Assembly (NCBI GenBank): GCA_911810475.1 | Contig: OU461276.1 | Span: 1,269,501 to 1,333,500 of the forward strand | DNA: 64,000 nt | From: Candidatus Celerinatantimonas neptuna | Lineage (GTDB): Bacteria; Pseudomonadota; Gammaproteobacteria; Enterobacterales; Celerinatantimonadaceae | Direction of reading: 5' to 3' | Shown here: positions 39,401 to 44,959 of the stretch, piece after piece | How the letters are laid out: every line of letters starts with the position of its first letter | Numbering within the stretch: position 1 is the stretch's first letter | Notes under the pieces: generated by a model | Told to the model about the DNA's origin: nothing | What the model saw: the letters and a program-made list of their open reading frames with translations, nothing else | Databases searched by the model: none | Made by a program: the position numbers and the translations under genes

Positions 39401-41693
39401 CATAGCGCAACTGATGCTTCAATGAAGCGTCTGCATTATTCTGAGCGAAGGTCAACTGTTTAAAAGCACTCGGCGTCTGGTTTAAAACAGTCACACCGCG
39501 ATCACAGAGCAACTGATAAAATTCCGGGGCACTACGGCTAATATCGGTCGGAACGATCACTAAACGACTGCCGTGAACCAGGGCTCCCCATATTTCCCAA
39601 ACCGAAAAATCAAACGCATATGAATGGAACAGACTCCAGATATCCTGGGGGCCGAACTGGAACCATTCTTGTGTTGATGAAAATAGACGAGCGACCTGCC
39701 GGTGCTCAACCATAACGCCTTTAGGTGCGCCCGTTGAGCCTGAGGTATAAATCACATACATGAGCTGGTCAGATGAACTTTCGGCTTCAACAGATGATTT
39801 TGAATAATTGAGCCAGGGTTGTTCAGGTGCATCTAATGCCACAATGCTCAGATCATTTTGTAATTGCCCAAGAGACTGAACGGTGTGAGTTGTCGTCACT
39901 AATAGCCGGGGCAGGCTATCGTTTAACATATAATGCAATCGTTCCTGAGGATAAGCAGGATCCAATGGCACATACGCACCACCGGCTTTAAGCGTCGCCA
40001 ATAGAGCAACCACCAACTCACAGCCTCTCTCTAGAGACACAGCAACCAGGTCGCCTTGTTTTACGCCTTGCTCACGCAGATAATGTGCTAACTGATTAGC
40101 TCGGGTATTGAGCTCACCATAGCTCAAAGAACCATTATTGTCTTCTACAGCAACCGAATCAGGTCTTGATTTCGCTTGGTTTTCGATCAATTCATGAATA
40201 CAAACGGAACTTGGATAATCCTGTTTGATATCATTAAATTCATGCACGAGCTGCTGATATTCAGTCTCACCCAATAAAGGAACTTGATAAACTGAATTTT
40301 GCCCATTATTAACTAAACCTCGTAGTAATCTTTCCCAATAATCGAGATAACGCTTGACGGTCACTTCATCGAATAATGACACCGCATAGTTTAAACCGCC
40401 GCTGATTTTCCCATCCGATTCATTTAATAACAGGCTTAAATCAAACTGGGCCGTTTCCATTTGAGCATCACCTGCCGAAAGTTCGATATCACCCAGCTGA
40501 GCTTTTCCTGATGGTAAGTTCTGTAGCGCAAACATTACCTGAAAAAGCGGGCTACATGATAAATTTCGCCTTGGAGAAACTGTTTCAACCACCTGCTCAA
40601 ATGGGATATCCGCATGCATCTGGGCATCTAACGATACCTGTTTCACCCGGGATAACAGCTCACTTATGTCCGGTTCGCCAGTTAAATCGACTCGCAGTGC
40701 CTGGGTGTTCACAAACATCCCGATCAGGCCTTCGACTTCACTACGGGTTCTCCCGGCCACAGGACTACCGATCACCACATCATCTTGACCAGCCAACCGG
40801 CCCATCAGCACGGCCCAACTCGCCAGTAAGGTCATATACAAGGTGCACCCATGGCGCTGACTTAACGCTTTCAGCTCGCCGGTTAACGCCCGGTCCAGCA
40901 TCACATGAACCAGTGCGCCCCGGTAATCCTGTACTTCCGGACGTTCCCGGTCTTTCGGCAATAACAACTCATCTGGAGCACCACTCAGTTGTGCTTCCCA
41001 GTACGACTGTTGTGTTTTGAGAACTTCACCACTGACATATTGCCTCTGCCAGCAGGCATAATCGCCATACTGGAGAGTTAACGGACTCAGTGGGTTTGAC
41101 TGTTCGGCTTGATAAGCCTCATAAAGCTGGCTTAATTCAGTAAATAAAATGCTCAAAGACCAGCCATCGGCAATGATATGGTGCATGGCCAATCGCAGAC
41201 GATGGCATGTCTCACTTTCATGGATCAATTCCCCCTGGATCAGATGACCAGCAGTCAGATCAAATTTCGGTGGCCAGTCAATGGCGGGAGCATTCACATC
41301 CCGCTCATGCAGCATGAATCCTTGGGACTTATCGACAATCTGAACCGCTTCACCCTCATGATTCTCAAAGTGACTGTGTAAGATGTGATGCCGTTCCACT
41401 ATCGTATCAAGCGCAGCTTTCAACGCCTCCCGATCCAGCTTACCATCGAGGAGTAAATCACTGGCAATAATGTAGGCAGCCGTTGCGCCTGTATCCATCT
41501 GTGACAAGAACCACAAACGTTGCTGCGCCAAAGATAAAGGAAATTCTGTGCGATCTGGATCACTTACCTCAATTGGACATGTTTTCTGTGCAGAGCCTTC
41601 TCCAATTTCAACATCAGAGTTTTCTAAGTGCTCCAGCAGCGCTTGCAGCTCTTCTGGAGACAGATCATTGATTGAAAATTCTACTTCACTCAT
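17685..41693 (-). CDS. NRPS-3: seven-module peptide synthetase with tandem thioesterases (terminal subunit)
   Basis: An unbroken 8002-residue frame, roughly 0.9 MDa, very large for one bacterial protein. Order: docking helix (1-50); C-A(Thr)-T (to ~1105); C-A(Ser)-T (to ~2140); dualE/C-A(Leu)-T (to ~3215); dualE/C-A(Leu)-T (to ~4302); C-A(Ser)-T (to ~5336); dualE/C-A(Ser)-T (to ~6431); C-A(Leu)-T (to ~7455); TE1 (7459-7727, Ser7540 in GWSFGG); TE2 (7755-8002, Ser7830 in GHSFGG). All T domains keep GGHSLMAV with the pantetheine serine, and every C domain keeps its active-site histidines. The start ATG lies 5 bases after the NRPS-2 stop, with AGGTAA overlapping that stop. It should add the last seven residues, Thr-D-Ser-D-Leu-Leu-D-Ser-Ser-Leu, and release the peptide. 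Substrates are inferred from ten-position codes only. Confidence 0.95.
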   Translation of the reverse strand: MSEVEFSINDLSPEELQALLEHLENSDVEIGEGSAQKTCPIEVSDPDRTEFPLSLAQQRLWFLSQMDTGATAAYIIASDLLLDGKLDREALKAALDTIVERHHILHSHFENHEGEAVQIVDKSQGFMLHERDVNAPAIDWPPKFDLTAGHLIQGELIHESETCHRLRLAMHHIIADGWSLSILFTELSQLYEAYQAEQSNPLSPLTLQYGDYACWQRQYVSGEVLKTQQSYWEAQLSGAPDELLLPKDRERPEVQDYRGALVHVMLDRALTGELKALSQRHGCTLYMTLLASWAVLMGRLAGQDDVVIGSPVAGRTRSEVEGLIGMFVNTQALRVDLTGEPDISELLSRVKQVSLDAQMHADIPFEQVVETVSPRRNLSCSPLFQVMFALQNLPSGKAQLGDIELSAGDAQMETAQFDLSLLLNESDGKISGGLNYAVSLFDEVTVKRYLDYWERLLRGLVNNGQNSVYQVPLLGETEYQQLVHEFNDIKQDYPSSVCIHELIENQAKSRPDSVAVEDNNGSLSYGELNTRANQLAHYLREQGVKQGDLVAVSLERGCELVVALLATLKAGGAYVPLDPAYPQERLHYMLNDSLPRLLVTTTHTVQSLGQLQNDLSIVALDAPEQPWLNYSKSSVEAESSSDQLMYVIYTSGSTGAPKGVMVEHRQVARLFSSTQEWFQFGPQDIWSLFHSYAFDFSVWEIWGALVHGSRLVIVPTDISRSAPEFYQLLCDRGVTVLNQTPSAFKQLTFAQNNADASLKHQLRYVIFGGEALEPSSLKAWYGQNAGTNTQLVNMYGITETTVHTTYVPLDIQVTQLTGHSPIGCRLPDVRIYILDEWQNPVPMGAPGEIYVGGAGVTRGYLNRAELTAQRFMADPFVKQSGARMYRSGDLGCWLADGSIDYLGRNDQQVKIRGYRIELGEIESQLRSQAGVDDAVVLARQDNDNAPQLVGYYQGNADIESLRAGLSEQLPLYMVPAAYIRVDDIPLTANGKVDRRALPAPDESAYVHQAYEAPEGEAEQTLAAIWRELLQVEQVGRNDDFFGLGGHSLMAVQLASRIRSELGRDVSLADLFAHPQLKAQALIVTLREADELPAIEAQGVGEGVAQPLSMAQQRLWFLSQMDQDASAAYVIAFDLVLDGRLNRPALKAALDEIVTRHHVLRSHFASDGSGAVQIVDAATGFSLHSRRSDEAGVQWPPVFDLSRGPLFCGELIEEQAQRHRLRLAMHHIISDGWSQGVLFNELGQLYQAYCDGDASPLAPLALQYGDYAHWQRCYLSGDVLKGQQTYWEAQLRGTPDELLLPKDRARPAVQDYRGGMVDVVLEGALTGELKALSQRHGCTLYMTLLASWSVLMGQLSGQDDVVIGSPVAGRSRTEVEGLIGMFVNTQALRIDLSGEPDMGTLLSRVKQVSVDAQMHAEIPFEQVVEAVSPSRSLSHSPLFQVMLTLQNLPEQRVLLGDLALQAGESTIETAQFDLSLVVSEVDGELRGGLNYAVSLFDEETVQRYVDYWVQLLHGLVSAPAQPVAAHPLLGEVERHQVLHDFNQTDRAYPTHTCMHELFEAQAEANGDAIAVEDEDGALSYAELNAQVNQLARYLRHCGVIQGARVAISLERSRYLVMALMATLKAGGAYVPMDPGYPQERLSYMLEDSQPKVLLTDSHLASRFDALLNETRVLTLDTESGWQAMATTNLSEAGVQADDIAYVIYTSGSTGQPKGVMNAHRGVVNRLRWMMDDYQFSASDVVLQKTPFSFDVSVWEFFVTLGSGARLVMAKPEGHKDPDYLREVIERYGVTLVHFVPPMLQSFLFGQKAGQCPSLRGIFCSGDALSDETVRQSQSRLPGVPVHNLYGPTEAAVEVTAWTCPEPLDERVKIGYPVANTRMYLLDPYGEPVGVGVTGELYIGGAQVALGYLNRPELTAERFMADPFSDEPGERMYRTGDLGRWHSDGSIEYLGRNDQQVKIRGFRIELGEIESALKAQEGVSDAVVLARRDTGDVPQLVGYYCGDASVDSLRQALSADLPDYMVPAAYVVLDDIPLTANGKVDRRALPAPDESAYVHQVYEAPEGDAEQTLAVIWHDLLGIEQIGRHDDFFGLGGHSLMAVQLIERLREHGYQLSVNTLFDDASLKGLASALQLSDLDASDGYQVPANLIPSDCQVLTPTMLPLVELNEAELRSIEAKVSGGSANIQDIYPLAPLQEGILFHHLLSEEGDPYVSRLVLGFTDTENLNAFVNALRSVIARHDILRTAIVWEGLNEPAQVVWRDAPLPLQALSLEGDDVVEQMKARLDPAHLRLNVQQAPMMAAYHSSDPSHGRELLCLLLHHLCNDHTTLELLLEELQAYLVGRSDELPTPLAFRDFVARARHEVDRDAQQAYFREQLGDIDEGCTPFGLTDVQGDGRQIESATEALSDELSRLIREQSRQRGMSAAALFHLAWGLVVRAGTGRDDVVFGTVLFGRMNAGKGADRMLGMFLNTLPLRLTLNDRPLDDVLKETQQRLAGLLNHEHTSLVQAQQCSGVGTGQPLFSSLINYRYQGGSSQIELDEKPSGFGVVFAEERTNYPLMVSVNDHEDGSFSFEVQSDACVGAQRIAAMLIRALDAVMVGLVDSADQSVVSLPVLSESEYHQVVYDFNQTERYYLDSPCIHALFEAQALAHGDAIAVEDEAGVLSYAELNAQANQLARYLRENGIGRGDLVAVSLERGCGMVTALLAVLKAGGAYVPMDPGYPQERLSYMLSDSQPKVLVTDWERAPLFGSRPETTTLVLLEKSEDWSSFSDQNGIEPHAESSDLAYVIYTSGSTGQPKGVLVEHRNLSHLVAWHNRQFNITAGTCASSVAGVGFDAAVWEIWPVLCGGGQLLMPTLAISRDPQQLLDWWQSQPIEVGFLSTAIAELAFNRGLTHPTLRTLLVGGDRLTQLPKDVTFEVVNNYGPTETTVVATSGVMRAGRDILDIGGPIDNTRVYLLNGAGQPVPVGVTGELYIGGAGVARGYLNRSDLTVERFMADPFSDEPGARMYRTGDLGRWLADGRIEYLGRNDQQVKIRGYRIELGEIEAALRAQAGVDDAVVVAWQRDGGVPQLVGYYCGAALPDGLRQGVSAQLPDYMVPAAYVQLDEIPLTANGKVDRKGLPEPGEDAFVHAAYEAPQGDTEQQLADIWSGLLGLEKIGRNDDFFGLGGHSLMAVQLIEQLRKQGYQLTVKTLFEDASLKGLASALQISDSNGSDDYQVPANLIPSNCQTLTPAMLPLVELSDVELREIESRVSGGTSNIQDIYPLAPLQEGILFHHLLNEEGDPYITRLILGFDDTETLNAFMDALRSVIARHDILRTAIVWEDISEPVQVVWRDASLSLQTLSLGGDDIAEQMKARLDPAHLRLNVQQAPMMAAYHSSDSANGRELLCLLVHHLCNDHTTLELLLEEIQAHMLGRADELPTPLAFREFVARARHEVDREEQQAYFREQLGDLDESCAPFGLTDVQGDGSQIEAINVALSDELSFEIRELSRQRGMSAAALFHLAWGLVVRAGTGRDDVVFGTVLFGRMNAGKGADRMLGMFLNTLPLRLTLNNVSVENALKSTQHGLAGLLSHEHTSLVQAIQSSGVDSGQPLFNSLVNYRYQGGSSQIELENSEQILPLELVFSEERTNYPLIASINDLQNGGFSLDIQADDSVGAKRVSDMMMQTLAGIVAALVKGISSPVDQLLVLSDAEYQQVVNDFNPTGTDYPDQVCIHALFEAQVRAHGDAIAVTDEVGALSYAELNAQANQLARYLRENGIGRGDLVAVSLERGCGMVTALLAVLKAGGAYVPMDPGYPQERLSYMLSDSQPKVLVTDWERAPLFGSRPETTTLVLLEKSEDWSSFSDQNGIEPHAESSDLAYVIYTSGSTGQPKGVLVEHRNLSHLVAWHNRQFNITAGTCASSVAGVGFDAAVWEIWPVLCGGGQLLMPTLAISRDPQQLLDWWQSHPIEVGFLSTAIAELAFNRGLTHPTLRTLLVGGDRLTQLPKDVTFEVVNNYGPTETTVVATSGVMRAGRDILDIGGPIDNTRVYLLNRAGQPVPVGVAGELYIGGAGVARGYLNRPDLTVERFMADPFSDEPGARMYRTGDLGRWLADGRIEYLGRNDQQVKIRGYRIELGEIEAALRAQAGIKDAVVIAQTTSQGVTRLIAYTVGSVDVDSQRNALALKLPDYMVPAAYVQLDEIPLTANGKVDRKGLPEPGEDAFVHAAYEAPQGDTEQQLADIWSQLLGLEKIGRNDDFFGLGGHSLMAVQLASRIRSELGRDVSLADLFAHPQLKAQALIVTLREADELPAIEAQGVGEGVAQPLSMAQQRLWFLSQMDPDASAAYVIAFDLVLDGRLNRPALKAALDEIVTRHHVLRSHFASDGSGAVQIVDAATGFSLHSRRSDEAGVQWPPVFDLSRGPLFCGELIEEQAQRHRLRLAMHHIISDGWSQGVLFNELGQLYQAYCDGDASPLAPLALQYGDYAHWQRCYLSGDVLKGQQTYWEAQLRGTPDELLLPKDRARPAVQDYRGGMVDVVLEGALTGELKALSQRHGCTLYMTLLASWSVLMGQLSGQDDVVIGSPVAGRSRTEVEGLIGMFVNTQALRIDLSGEPDMGTLLSRVKQVSVDAQMHAEIPFEQVVEAVSPSRSLSHSPLFQVMLTLQNLPEQRVLLGDLALQAGESTIETAQFDLSLVVSEVDGELRGGLNYAVSLFDEETVQRYVDYWVQLLHGLVSAPAQPVAAHPLLGEAERHQVLHDFNQTDRAYPTHTCMHELFEAQAEANGDAIAVEDEDGALSYAELNAQVNQLARYLRHCGVIQGARVAISLERSRYLVMALMATLKAGGAYVPMDPGYPQERLSYMLEDSQPKVLLTDSHLASRFDALLNETRVLTLDTESGWQAMATTNLSEAGVQADDIAYVIYTSGSTGQPKGVMNAHRGVVNRLRWMMDDYQFSASDVVLQKTPFSFDVSVWEFFVTLGSGARLVMAKPEGHKDPDYLREVIERYGVTLVHFVPPMLQSFLFGQKAGQCPSLRGIFCSGDALSDETVRQSQSRLPGVPVHNLYGPTEAAVEVTAWTCPEPLDERVKIGYPVANTRMYLLDPYGEPVGVGVTGELYIGGAQVALGYLNRPELTAERFMADPFSDEPGERMYRTGDLGRWHSDGSIEYLGRNDQQVKIRGFRIELGEIESALKAQEGVSDAVVLARRDTGDVPQLVGYYCGDASVDSLRQALSADLPDYMVPAAYVVLDDIPLTANGKVDRRALPAPDESAYVHQVYEAPEGDAEQTLAVIWHDLLGIEQIGRHDDFFGLGGHSLMAVQLIERLREHGYQLSVNTLFDDASLKGLASALQLSDLDASDGYQVPANLIPSDCQVLTPAMLPLVELNEAELRSIEAKVPGGSANIQDIYPLAPLQEGILFHHLLSEEGDPYVSRLVLGFTDTENLNAFVNALRSVIARHDILRTAIVWEGLNEPAQVVWRDAPLPLQALSLEGDDVVEQMKARLDPAHLRLNVQQAPMMAAYHSSDPSHGRELLCLLLHHLCNDHTTLELLLEELQAYLVGRSDELPTPLAFRDFVARARHEVDRDAQQAYFREQLGDIDEGCTPFGLTDVQGDGRQIESATEALSDELSRLIREQSRQRGMSSAALFHLAWGLVVRAGTGRDDVVFGTVLFGRMNAGKGADRMLGMFLNTLPLRLTLNDRPLDDVLKETQQRLAGLLNHEHTSLVQAQQCSGVGTGQPLFSSLINYRYQGGSSQIELDEKPSGFGVVFAEERTNYPLMVSVNDHEDGSFSFEVQSDACVGAQRIAAMLIRALDAVMVGLVDSADQSVVSLPVLSESEYHQVVYDFNQTERYYLDSPCIHALFEAQALAHGDAIAVDDDSGVLSYAELNAQANQLARYLRDKGIGRGDLVAVSLERGRGMVTALLAVLKAGGAYVPMDPGYPQERLSYMLSDSQPKVLLTDSALSARFDMLPQGTRVLALDTESGWQAMAGTNLSEAGVQADDLAYVIYTSGSTGQPKGVMNGHRGVVNRLRWMIEDYGFSASDVVLQKTSFSFDVSVWEFFATLGSGARLVMAKPEGHKDPDYLREVIERTGVTLMHFVPPMLQSFLFGQKAGRCASLRGIFCSGDALSDETVRQSQRRLPGVPVHNLYGPTEAAVDVTAWTCPEPLNERVRIGYPVANTRMYLLDPYGEPVGVGVTGELYIGGEQVAQGYLNRPDLTAERFMADPFVQQSGARMYRTGDLGRWLADGSIEYLGRNDQQVKIRGFRIELGEIESALKALEGVADAVVLARRDNGEVPQLVGYYCGDARVESLRHALSAALPDYMVPAAYVQLEAIPLTANGKVDRKGLPEPGEDAYVHQAYEAPQGDTEQQLADIWSGLLGIAKIGRNDDFFGLGGHSLMAVQLASRIRSELGRDVSLADLFAHPQLKAQALIVTLREADELPAIEAQGVGEGVAQPLSMAQQRLWFLSQMDQDASAAYVIAFDLVLEGRLNRPALKAALDEIVTRHHVLRSHFASDGSGAVQIVDAATGFSLHSRRSDEAGVQWPPVFDLSRGPLFCGELIEEQAQRHRLRLAMHHIISDGWSQGVLFNELGQLYQAYCDGDASPLAPLALQYGDYAHWQRCYLSGDVLKGQQTYWEAQLRGTPDELLLPKDRARPAVQDYRGGMVDVVLEGALTGELKALSQRHGCTLYMTLLASWSVLMGQLSGQDDVVIGSPVAGRSRTEVEGLIGMFVNTQALRIDLSGEPDMGTLLSRVKQVSVDAQMHADIPFEQVVEAVSPSRSLSHSPLFQVMLTLQNLPEQRVSLGDLALQAGESTIETAQFDLSLVVSEVDGELRGGLNYAVSLFDEETVQRYVDYWVQLLHGLVSAPEQPVNAHPLLGEVERHQVLHDFNPSSMDYPDQMCIHELVEAQARAHGDAIAVTDEVGALSYAELNAQANQLARYLRDKGIGQGELVAVSLERGRQMIIALLATLKAGGAYIPLDPGYPQDRLHYMLEDSEPKVLLTEKKLSHLFIDMSSLVPVIELDGVNQWSQMSTENAHGRCACADDLAYVIYTSGSTGQPKGVLVEHRNLSHLVAWHNRQFNITAGTCASSVAGVGFDAAVWEIWPVLCGGGQLLMPTLEVSRDPQQLLDWWQSHPIEVGFLSTAIAELAFNRGLTHPTLRTLLVGGDRLTQLPKDVTFEVVNNYGPTETTVVATSGVMRAGRDILDIGGPIDNTRVYILNGAGQPVPVGVTGELYIGGAGVARGYLNRPDLTVERFMADPFSDEPGARMYRTGDLGRWLADGRIEYLGRNDQQVKIRGYRIELGEIEAALRAQAGIKDAVVIAQTTSQGVTRLIAYTVGSVDVDSQRNALALKLPDYMVPAAYVQLDEIPLTANGKVDRKGLPEPGEDAFVHAAYEAPQGDTEQQLADIWSQLLGLEKIGRNDNFFELGGHSLMAVELVSEICKAGFNCDLNTLFRFSILKELAEQLDNAASGQHVESTEDGTIAFRKTGSQAPLFIVPEASGGLFYGPVLTAHIDSNIPVYGLVARDRNLSSLKTVQKAAAFYVEAIRQVQPEGPYRLIGWSFGGTLAYEIAIQLMGMDQTIEFLGLLDSWATLPEGRSAAESLEAAGTDVAMMAMCLDVIEAQIQFNRDRLDVDEVKSRLDRCSNWSQCHDVICEYELIPADWSKEYFKNWIIHRRDLIVAEYQIRDIPAHVDLLIGTEGGNSHCYHGWDTFLPKESITLHEFVGGHFNAFSSAHVGGVGKVISSAIMARHQQCESIVKAQQSAYDPVVKLRTATDHSPVVVCIPGAGDNVFGFMDLVHKLPDDLSVLGLQPRGLWGDALPHSSVEAAADFYFQALLAHVKGRTVYVFGHSFGGWAALELTNRLEAYGVRVESLVLADSRVPDAQVREYSDLQALLRLIDLFEMRGTSLELSESDLNSLSAGERLQRLHVALIAKRFMPGSAKLAEVEAIFRVFSTNIRTSYTPSAIPQTDFKLLLACDAREEQLAGWKSWVPELEFAHSQGNHIRLLNVPFVDSVAELIKPQ
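18515..19320 (-). other. NRPS-3 first thioesterase domain (TE1)
   Basis: An alpha/beta-hydrolase fold with the nucleophile Ser7540 in GWSFGG, an Asp candidate in LLDSWA and His in GGHFNAF. It should take the full chain from the last carrier and release it by cyclisation. Confidence 0.85.
19330..22403 (-). other. NRPS-3 module 7: C-A(Leu)-T (last residue)
   Basis: The code is DAWFLGNVVK, with the LLTEKKLSHLFID variant before A3. The carrier (NDNFFELGGHSLMAVELVSEI) differs from all others, as expected for one that hands over to a thioesterase. Confidence 0.85.
22404..25686 (-). other. NRPS-3 module 6: dual E/C-A(Ser)-T
   Basis: The dual domain (HHLLSEEGD) is nearly identical to those of module 3 and of NRPS-2 module 3. 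The code is DVWHFSLVDK. An ordinary C follows, so L-Ser is predicted. Confidence 0.85.
24040..28950. repeat. Third copy of the C-A(Ser)-T-dual E/C cassette
   Basis: This stretch matches about 33628-38538 at a constant offset of 9588 bases, a multiple of three, and so also matches NRPS-2. It spans module 5 and the dual E/C of module 6, and ends where the adenylation domain changes from Leu type to Ser type. Confidence 0.88.
25687..28790 (-). other. NRPS-3 module 5: C-A(Ser, variant code)-T
   Basis: The code is DVWHFSLVEK. It is a third near-identical copy of NRPS-2 module 2 and NRPS-3 module 2. A dual domain follows, so D-Ser is predicted. Confidence 0.8.
28791..32051 (-). other. NRPS-3 module 4: dual E/C-A(Leu)-T
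   Basis: The dual motif is HHLLNEEGD; this condensation domain is a more diverged copy. The code is DAWFLGNVVK. An ordinary C follows, so L-Leu is predicted. Confidence 0.85.
32052..35273 (-). other. NRPS-3 module 3: dual E/C-A(Leu)-T
   Basis: The dual motif is HHLLSEEGD and the code DAWFLGNVVK. The next module is again dual, so D-Leu is predicted. The part before the A3 motif is the LVTDWERAPLFG variant of the Leu domain. Confidence 0.85.
32302..38620. repeat. 6.3 kb direct repeat, copy in NRPS-3
   Basis: This stretch matches 41988-48306 at a constant offset of 9686 bases, with only scattered differences and a few short swapped patches (for example around 32500). It covers the carrier of module 1, all of module 2, and the dual E/C and most of the Leu domain of module 3. 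Confidence 0.9.
35274..38378 (-). other. NRPS-3 module 2: C-A(Ser, variant code)-T
   Basis: The code DVWHFSLVEK is as in NRPS-2 module 2. The following domain is dual E/C, so D-Ser is predicted. It lies inside the 6.3 kb repeat shared with NRPS-2. Confidence 0.8.
38379..41693 (-). other. NRPS-3 module 1: docking helix-C-A(Thr)-T
   Basis: The only threonine module. FDFSVW, LNQTP, VIFGG, NMYGI and TTVHT give DFWNIGMVHK, the known Thr code. Its adenylation domain (about 39.0-40.2 kb) is the least repeated and least GC-rich of the set. The threonine side chain is the natural nucleophile for ring closure. Confidence 0.88.
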
Positions 41694-41990
41694 GCTTGTT
41701 ACCTGTTTAAAATTTGACGAGCAAGTGCCTGAACATCACTCAAATTGAATTTTGATAGTTTTAGATAGGTTAATCGTGTAGCTAGTGCATTTAATTTCGG
41801 GTTCTTGAACAAATCGGTAATCGTTATCTCGATAGATAATTTTTCACGAATACGAGTGACTAATTGAACGCCCAATAAGGAATGTCCACCTAATTCAAAG
41901 AAATCATCATTTCGACCAATTTTTTCCAGGCCTAATAACTCACCCCATAGCTTCGCAAGGGTGACTTCTAATTTCCCTTCAGGCGCTTCA
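40940..41990. repeat. Gene-junction repeat, NRPS-2/NRPS-3 copy
   Basis: About 1.05 kb containing the end of NRPS-2, the 5-base gap and the first ~250 codons of NRPS-3. It matches 50602-51652 at an offset of 9662 bases, including the shared stop codon and ribosome site. Confidence 0.9.
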
Positions 41991-44959
41991 TAGGCCGCAT
42001 GCACAAACGCATCCTCACCCGGTTCCGGTAGCCCTTTGCGGTCCACCTTCCCATTCGCCGTCAGCGGAATTTCGTCCAGCTGCACATACGCCGCCGGCAC
42101 CATGTAATCCGGTAACTGTGCCGAAACGCCCTGGCGCAATCCGTCTGGTAAAGCGGCCCCACAGTAATACCCCACCAGTTGCGGCGCACCGCCATCCCGT
42201 TGCCACGCCACCACCGCCGCATCGCTCACGCCTTCCTGAACTTTCAGTGCCGATTCAATCTCACCCAGCTCAATCCGGTAGCCCCGGATTTTCACCTGCT
42301 GGTCATTGCGCCCTAAGTACTCAATACGACCATCGGCCAACCACCGCCCTAAGTCGCCCGTCCGGTACATCCGTGCCCCCGGCTCATCACTGAACGGGTC
42401 CGCCATAAAGCGTTCGACCGTCAAATCAGGCCGGTTCAGATAGCCCCGCGCCACTCCCGCGCCGCCAATGTACAGCTCACCCGCAACGCCCACCGGGACC
42501 GGTTGACCGGCACCATTGAGAAGATACACCCGGGTATTATCAATCGGACCCCCAATATCAAGAATATCGCGGCCGGCCCGCATCACCCCGGACGTCGCCA
42601 CCACCGTCGTCTCCGTCGGTCCGTAGTTGTTCACCACCTCAAATGTCACGTCTTTCGGTAATTGCGTCAGCCGGTCTCCGCCCACCAGTAACGTTCTCAA
42701 CGTTGGGTGCGTCAGGCCTCGGTTAAACGCTAACTCGGCAATCGCCGTTGACAAAAAGCCCACTTCAATCGGTTGCGACTGCCACCAGTCCAGTAACTGC
42801 TGCGGGTCGCGCGATACCTCTAAGGTGGGCATCAGCAACTGACCCCCGCCACACAATACCGGCCAGATTTCCCACACCGCCGCATCAAAGCCCACACCCG
42901 CCACACTGGAAGCACAAGTTCCCGCCGTGATGTTGAACTGTCGATTGTGCCACGCCACCAGATGACTTAAATTCCGGTGCTCAACCAGCACCCCTTTCGG
43001 TTGCCCGGTCGACCCCGAGGTATATATCACATAGGCTAAATCGCTTGATTCTGCGTGAGGTTCAATACCATTCTGGTCAGAGAATGAAGACCAGTCCTCT
43101 GATTTTTCTAACAGGACCAGCGTCGTTGTTTCCGGCCGTGACCCAAATAATGGCGCTCGCTCCCAGTCCGTCACCAGTACTTTTGGCTGACTGTCCGACA
43201 GCATGTAACTTAAACGCTCCTGTGGATAGCCCGGGTCCATCGGCACATACGCACCCCCGGCTTTAAGAACCGCCAACAGCGCTGTCACCATGCCACAGCC
43301 CCGCTCCAGCGACACCGCCACCAAATCACCCCGGCCAATCCCGTTTTCCCGCAGATAACGCGCCAGCTGATTCGCCTGTGCATTCAGCTCGGCATAGCTC
43401 AGCACGCCGGCTTCATCTTCCACCGCGATGGCATCGCCATGCGCCAGGGCCTGCGCTTCAAACAGTGCATGAATGCAGGGGCTGTCCAGGTAGTAACGTT
43501 CGGTCTGGTTAAAGTCATAAACGACCTGATGATATTCTGACTCACTCAATACTGGTAATGACACAACAGATTGATCCGCCGAATCAACTAACCCGACCAT
43601 CACCGCATCCAGTGCCCGAATCAGCATGGCAGCTATTCGCTGTGCCCCAACACAAGCATCAGATTGAACTTCAAACGAAAAGCTCCCATCTTCATGGTCA
43701 TTGACCGAAACCATCAATGGATAATTGGTTCGTTCTTCAGCAAAAACAACGCCAAAACCAGAAGGTTTTTCATCCAGCTCAATTTGGCTACTTCCACCTT
43801 GATAGCGGTAATTAATCAAACTACTAAATAATGGTTGCCCGGTTCCCACACCACTGCACTGCTGAGCTTGAACCAGTGATGTATGCTCATGATTTAATAG
43901 CCCTGCCAGTCGTTGTTGTGTCTCTTTCAATACATCATCTAACGGCCTATCATTTAGCGTCAGTCGCAACGGTAGGGTATTAAGGAACATCCCCAGCATG
44001 CGATCTGCCCCTTTCCCGGCATTCATCCGGCCAAACAGTACCGTCCCAAACACCACATCATCTCGGCCTGTCCCTGCTCGGACAACAAGCCCCCAAGCCA
44101 GATGGAACAGAGCGGCTGAGCTCATTCCCCGCTGACGACTTTGTTCCCGAATAAGACGAGACAGTTCATCAGATAGTGCCTCAGTCGCCGATTCGATCTG
44201 ACGGCCATCACCTTGCACATCCGTCAAGCCGAATGGCGTGCATCCCTCATCAATATCCCCAAGTTGCTCACGGAAGTATGCTTGCTGAGCATCCCGGTCC
44301 ACTTCGTGGCGGGCTCTGGCCACAAAGTCACGAAAGGCCAAAGGCGTTGGCAATTCATCTGAGCGGCCAACTAGGTAGGCTTGCAATTCTTCCAGCAGGA
44401 GTTCAAGTGTGGTGTGGTCATTACACAGATGATGCAATAACAAACAAAGCAGCTCCCGGCCATGGGATGGATCGCTGCTGTGATACGCCGCCATCATCGG
44501 TGCCTGCTGCACATTCAGTCGCAGATGTGCCGGGTCCAGGCGAGCCTTCATTTGTTCTACAACGTCATCTCCTTCGAGTGATAGCGCTTGTAGAGGCAAT
44601 GGCGCATCCCGCCACACCACCTGAGCCGGCTCATTCAAACCTTCCCAAACGATGGCCGTCCGTAAAATATCATGACGGGCAATCACAGAGCGCAATGCAT
44701 TCACAAAGGCATTCAGGTTTTCAGTATCAGTAAAACCAAGAACCAGCCGAGACACATATGGATCGCCCTCCTCACTGAGTAGATGATGGAACAAGATCCC
44801 TTCCTGCAGAGGGGCCAGTGGATAGATATCCTGAATATTGGCACTACCACCAGACACCTTGGCTTCGATGCTTCGTAGCTCTGCCTCATTAAGTTCAACC
44901 AGCGGCAGCATCGTCGGAGTCAGTACCTGACAATCGGATGGAATGAGATTAGCGGGAAC
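41699..44959 (-). other. NRPS-2 module 3: dual E/C-A(Leu)-T and docking tail
   Basis: The dual motif HHLLSEEGD is followed by HHLCNDH. The Leu code is DAWFLGNVVK. The last ~95 residues switch to the NRPS-1 type carrier and docking tail at about 41988, which is a visible recombination point. Confidence 0.85.
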
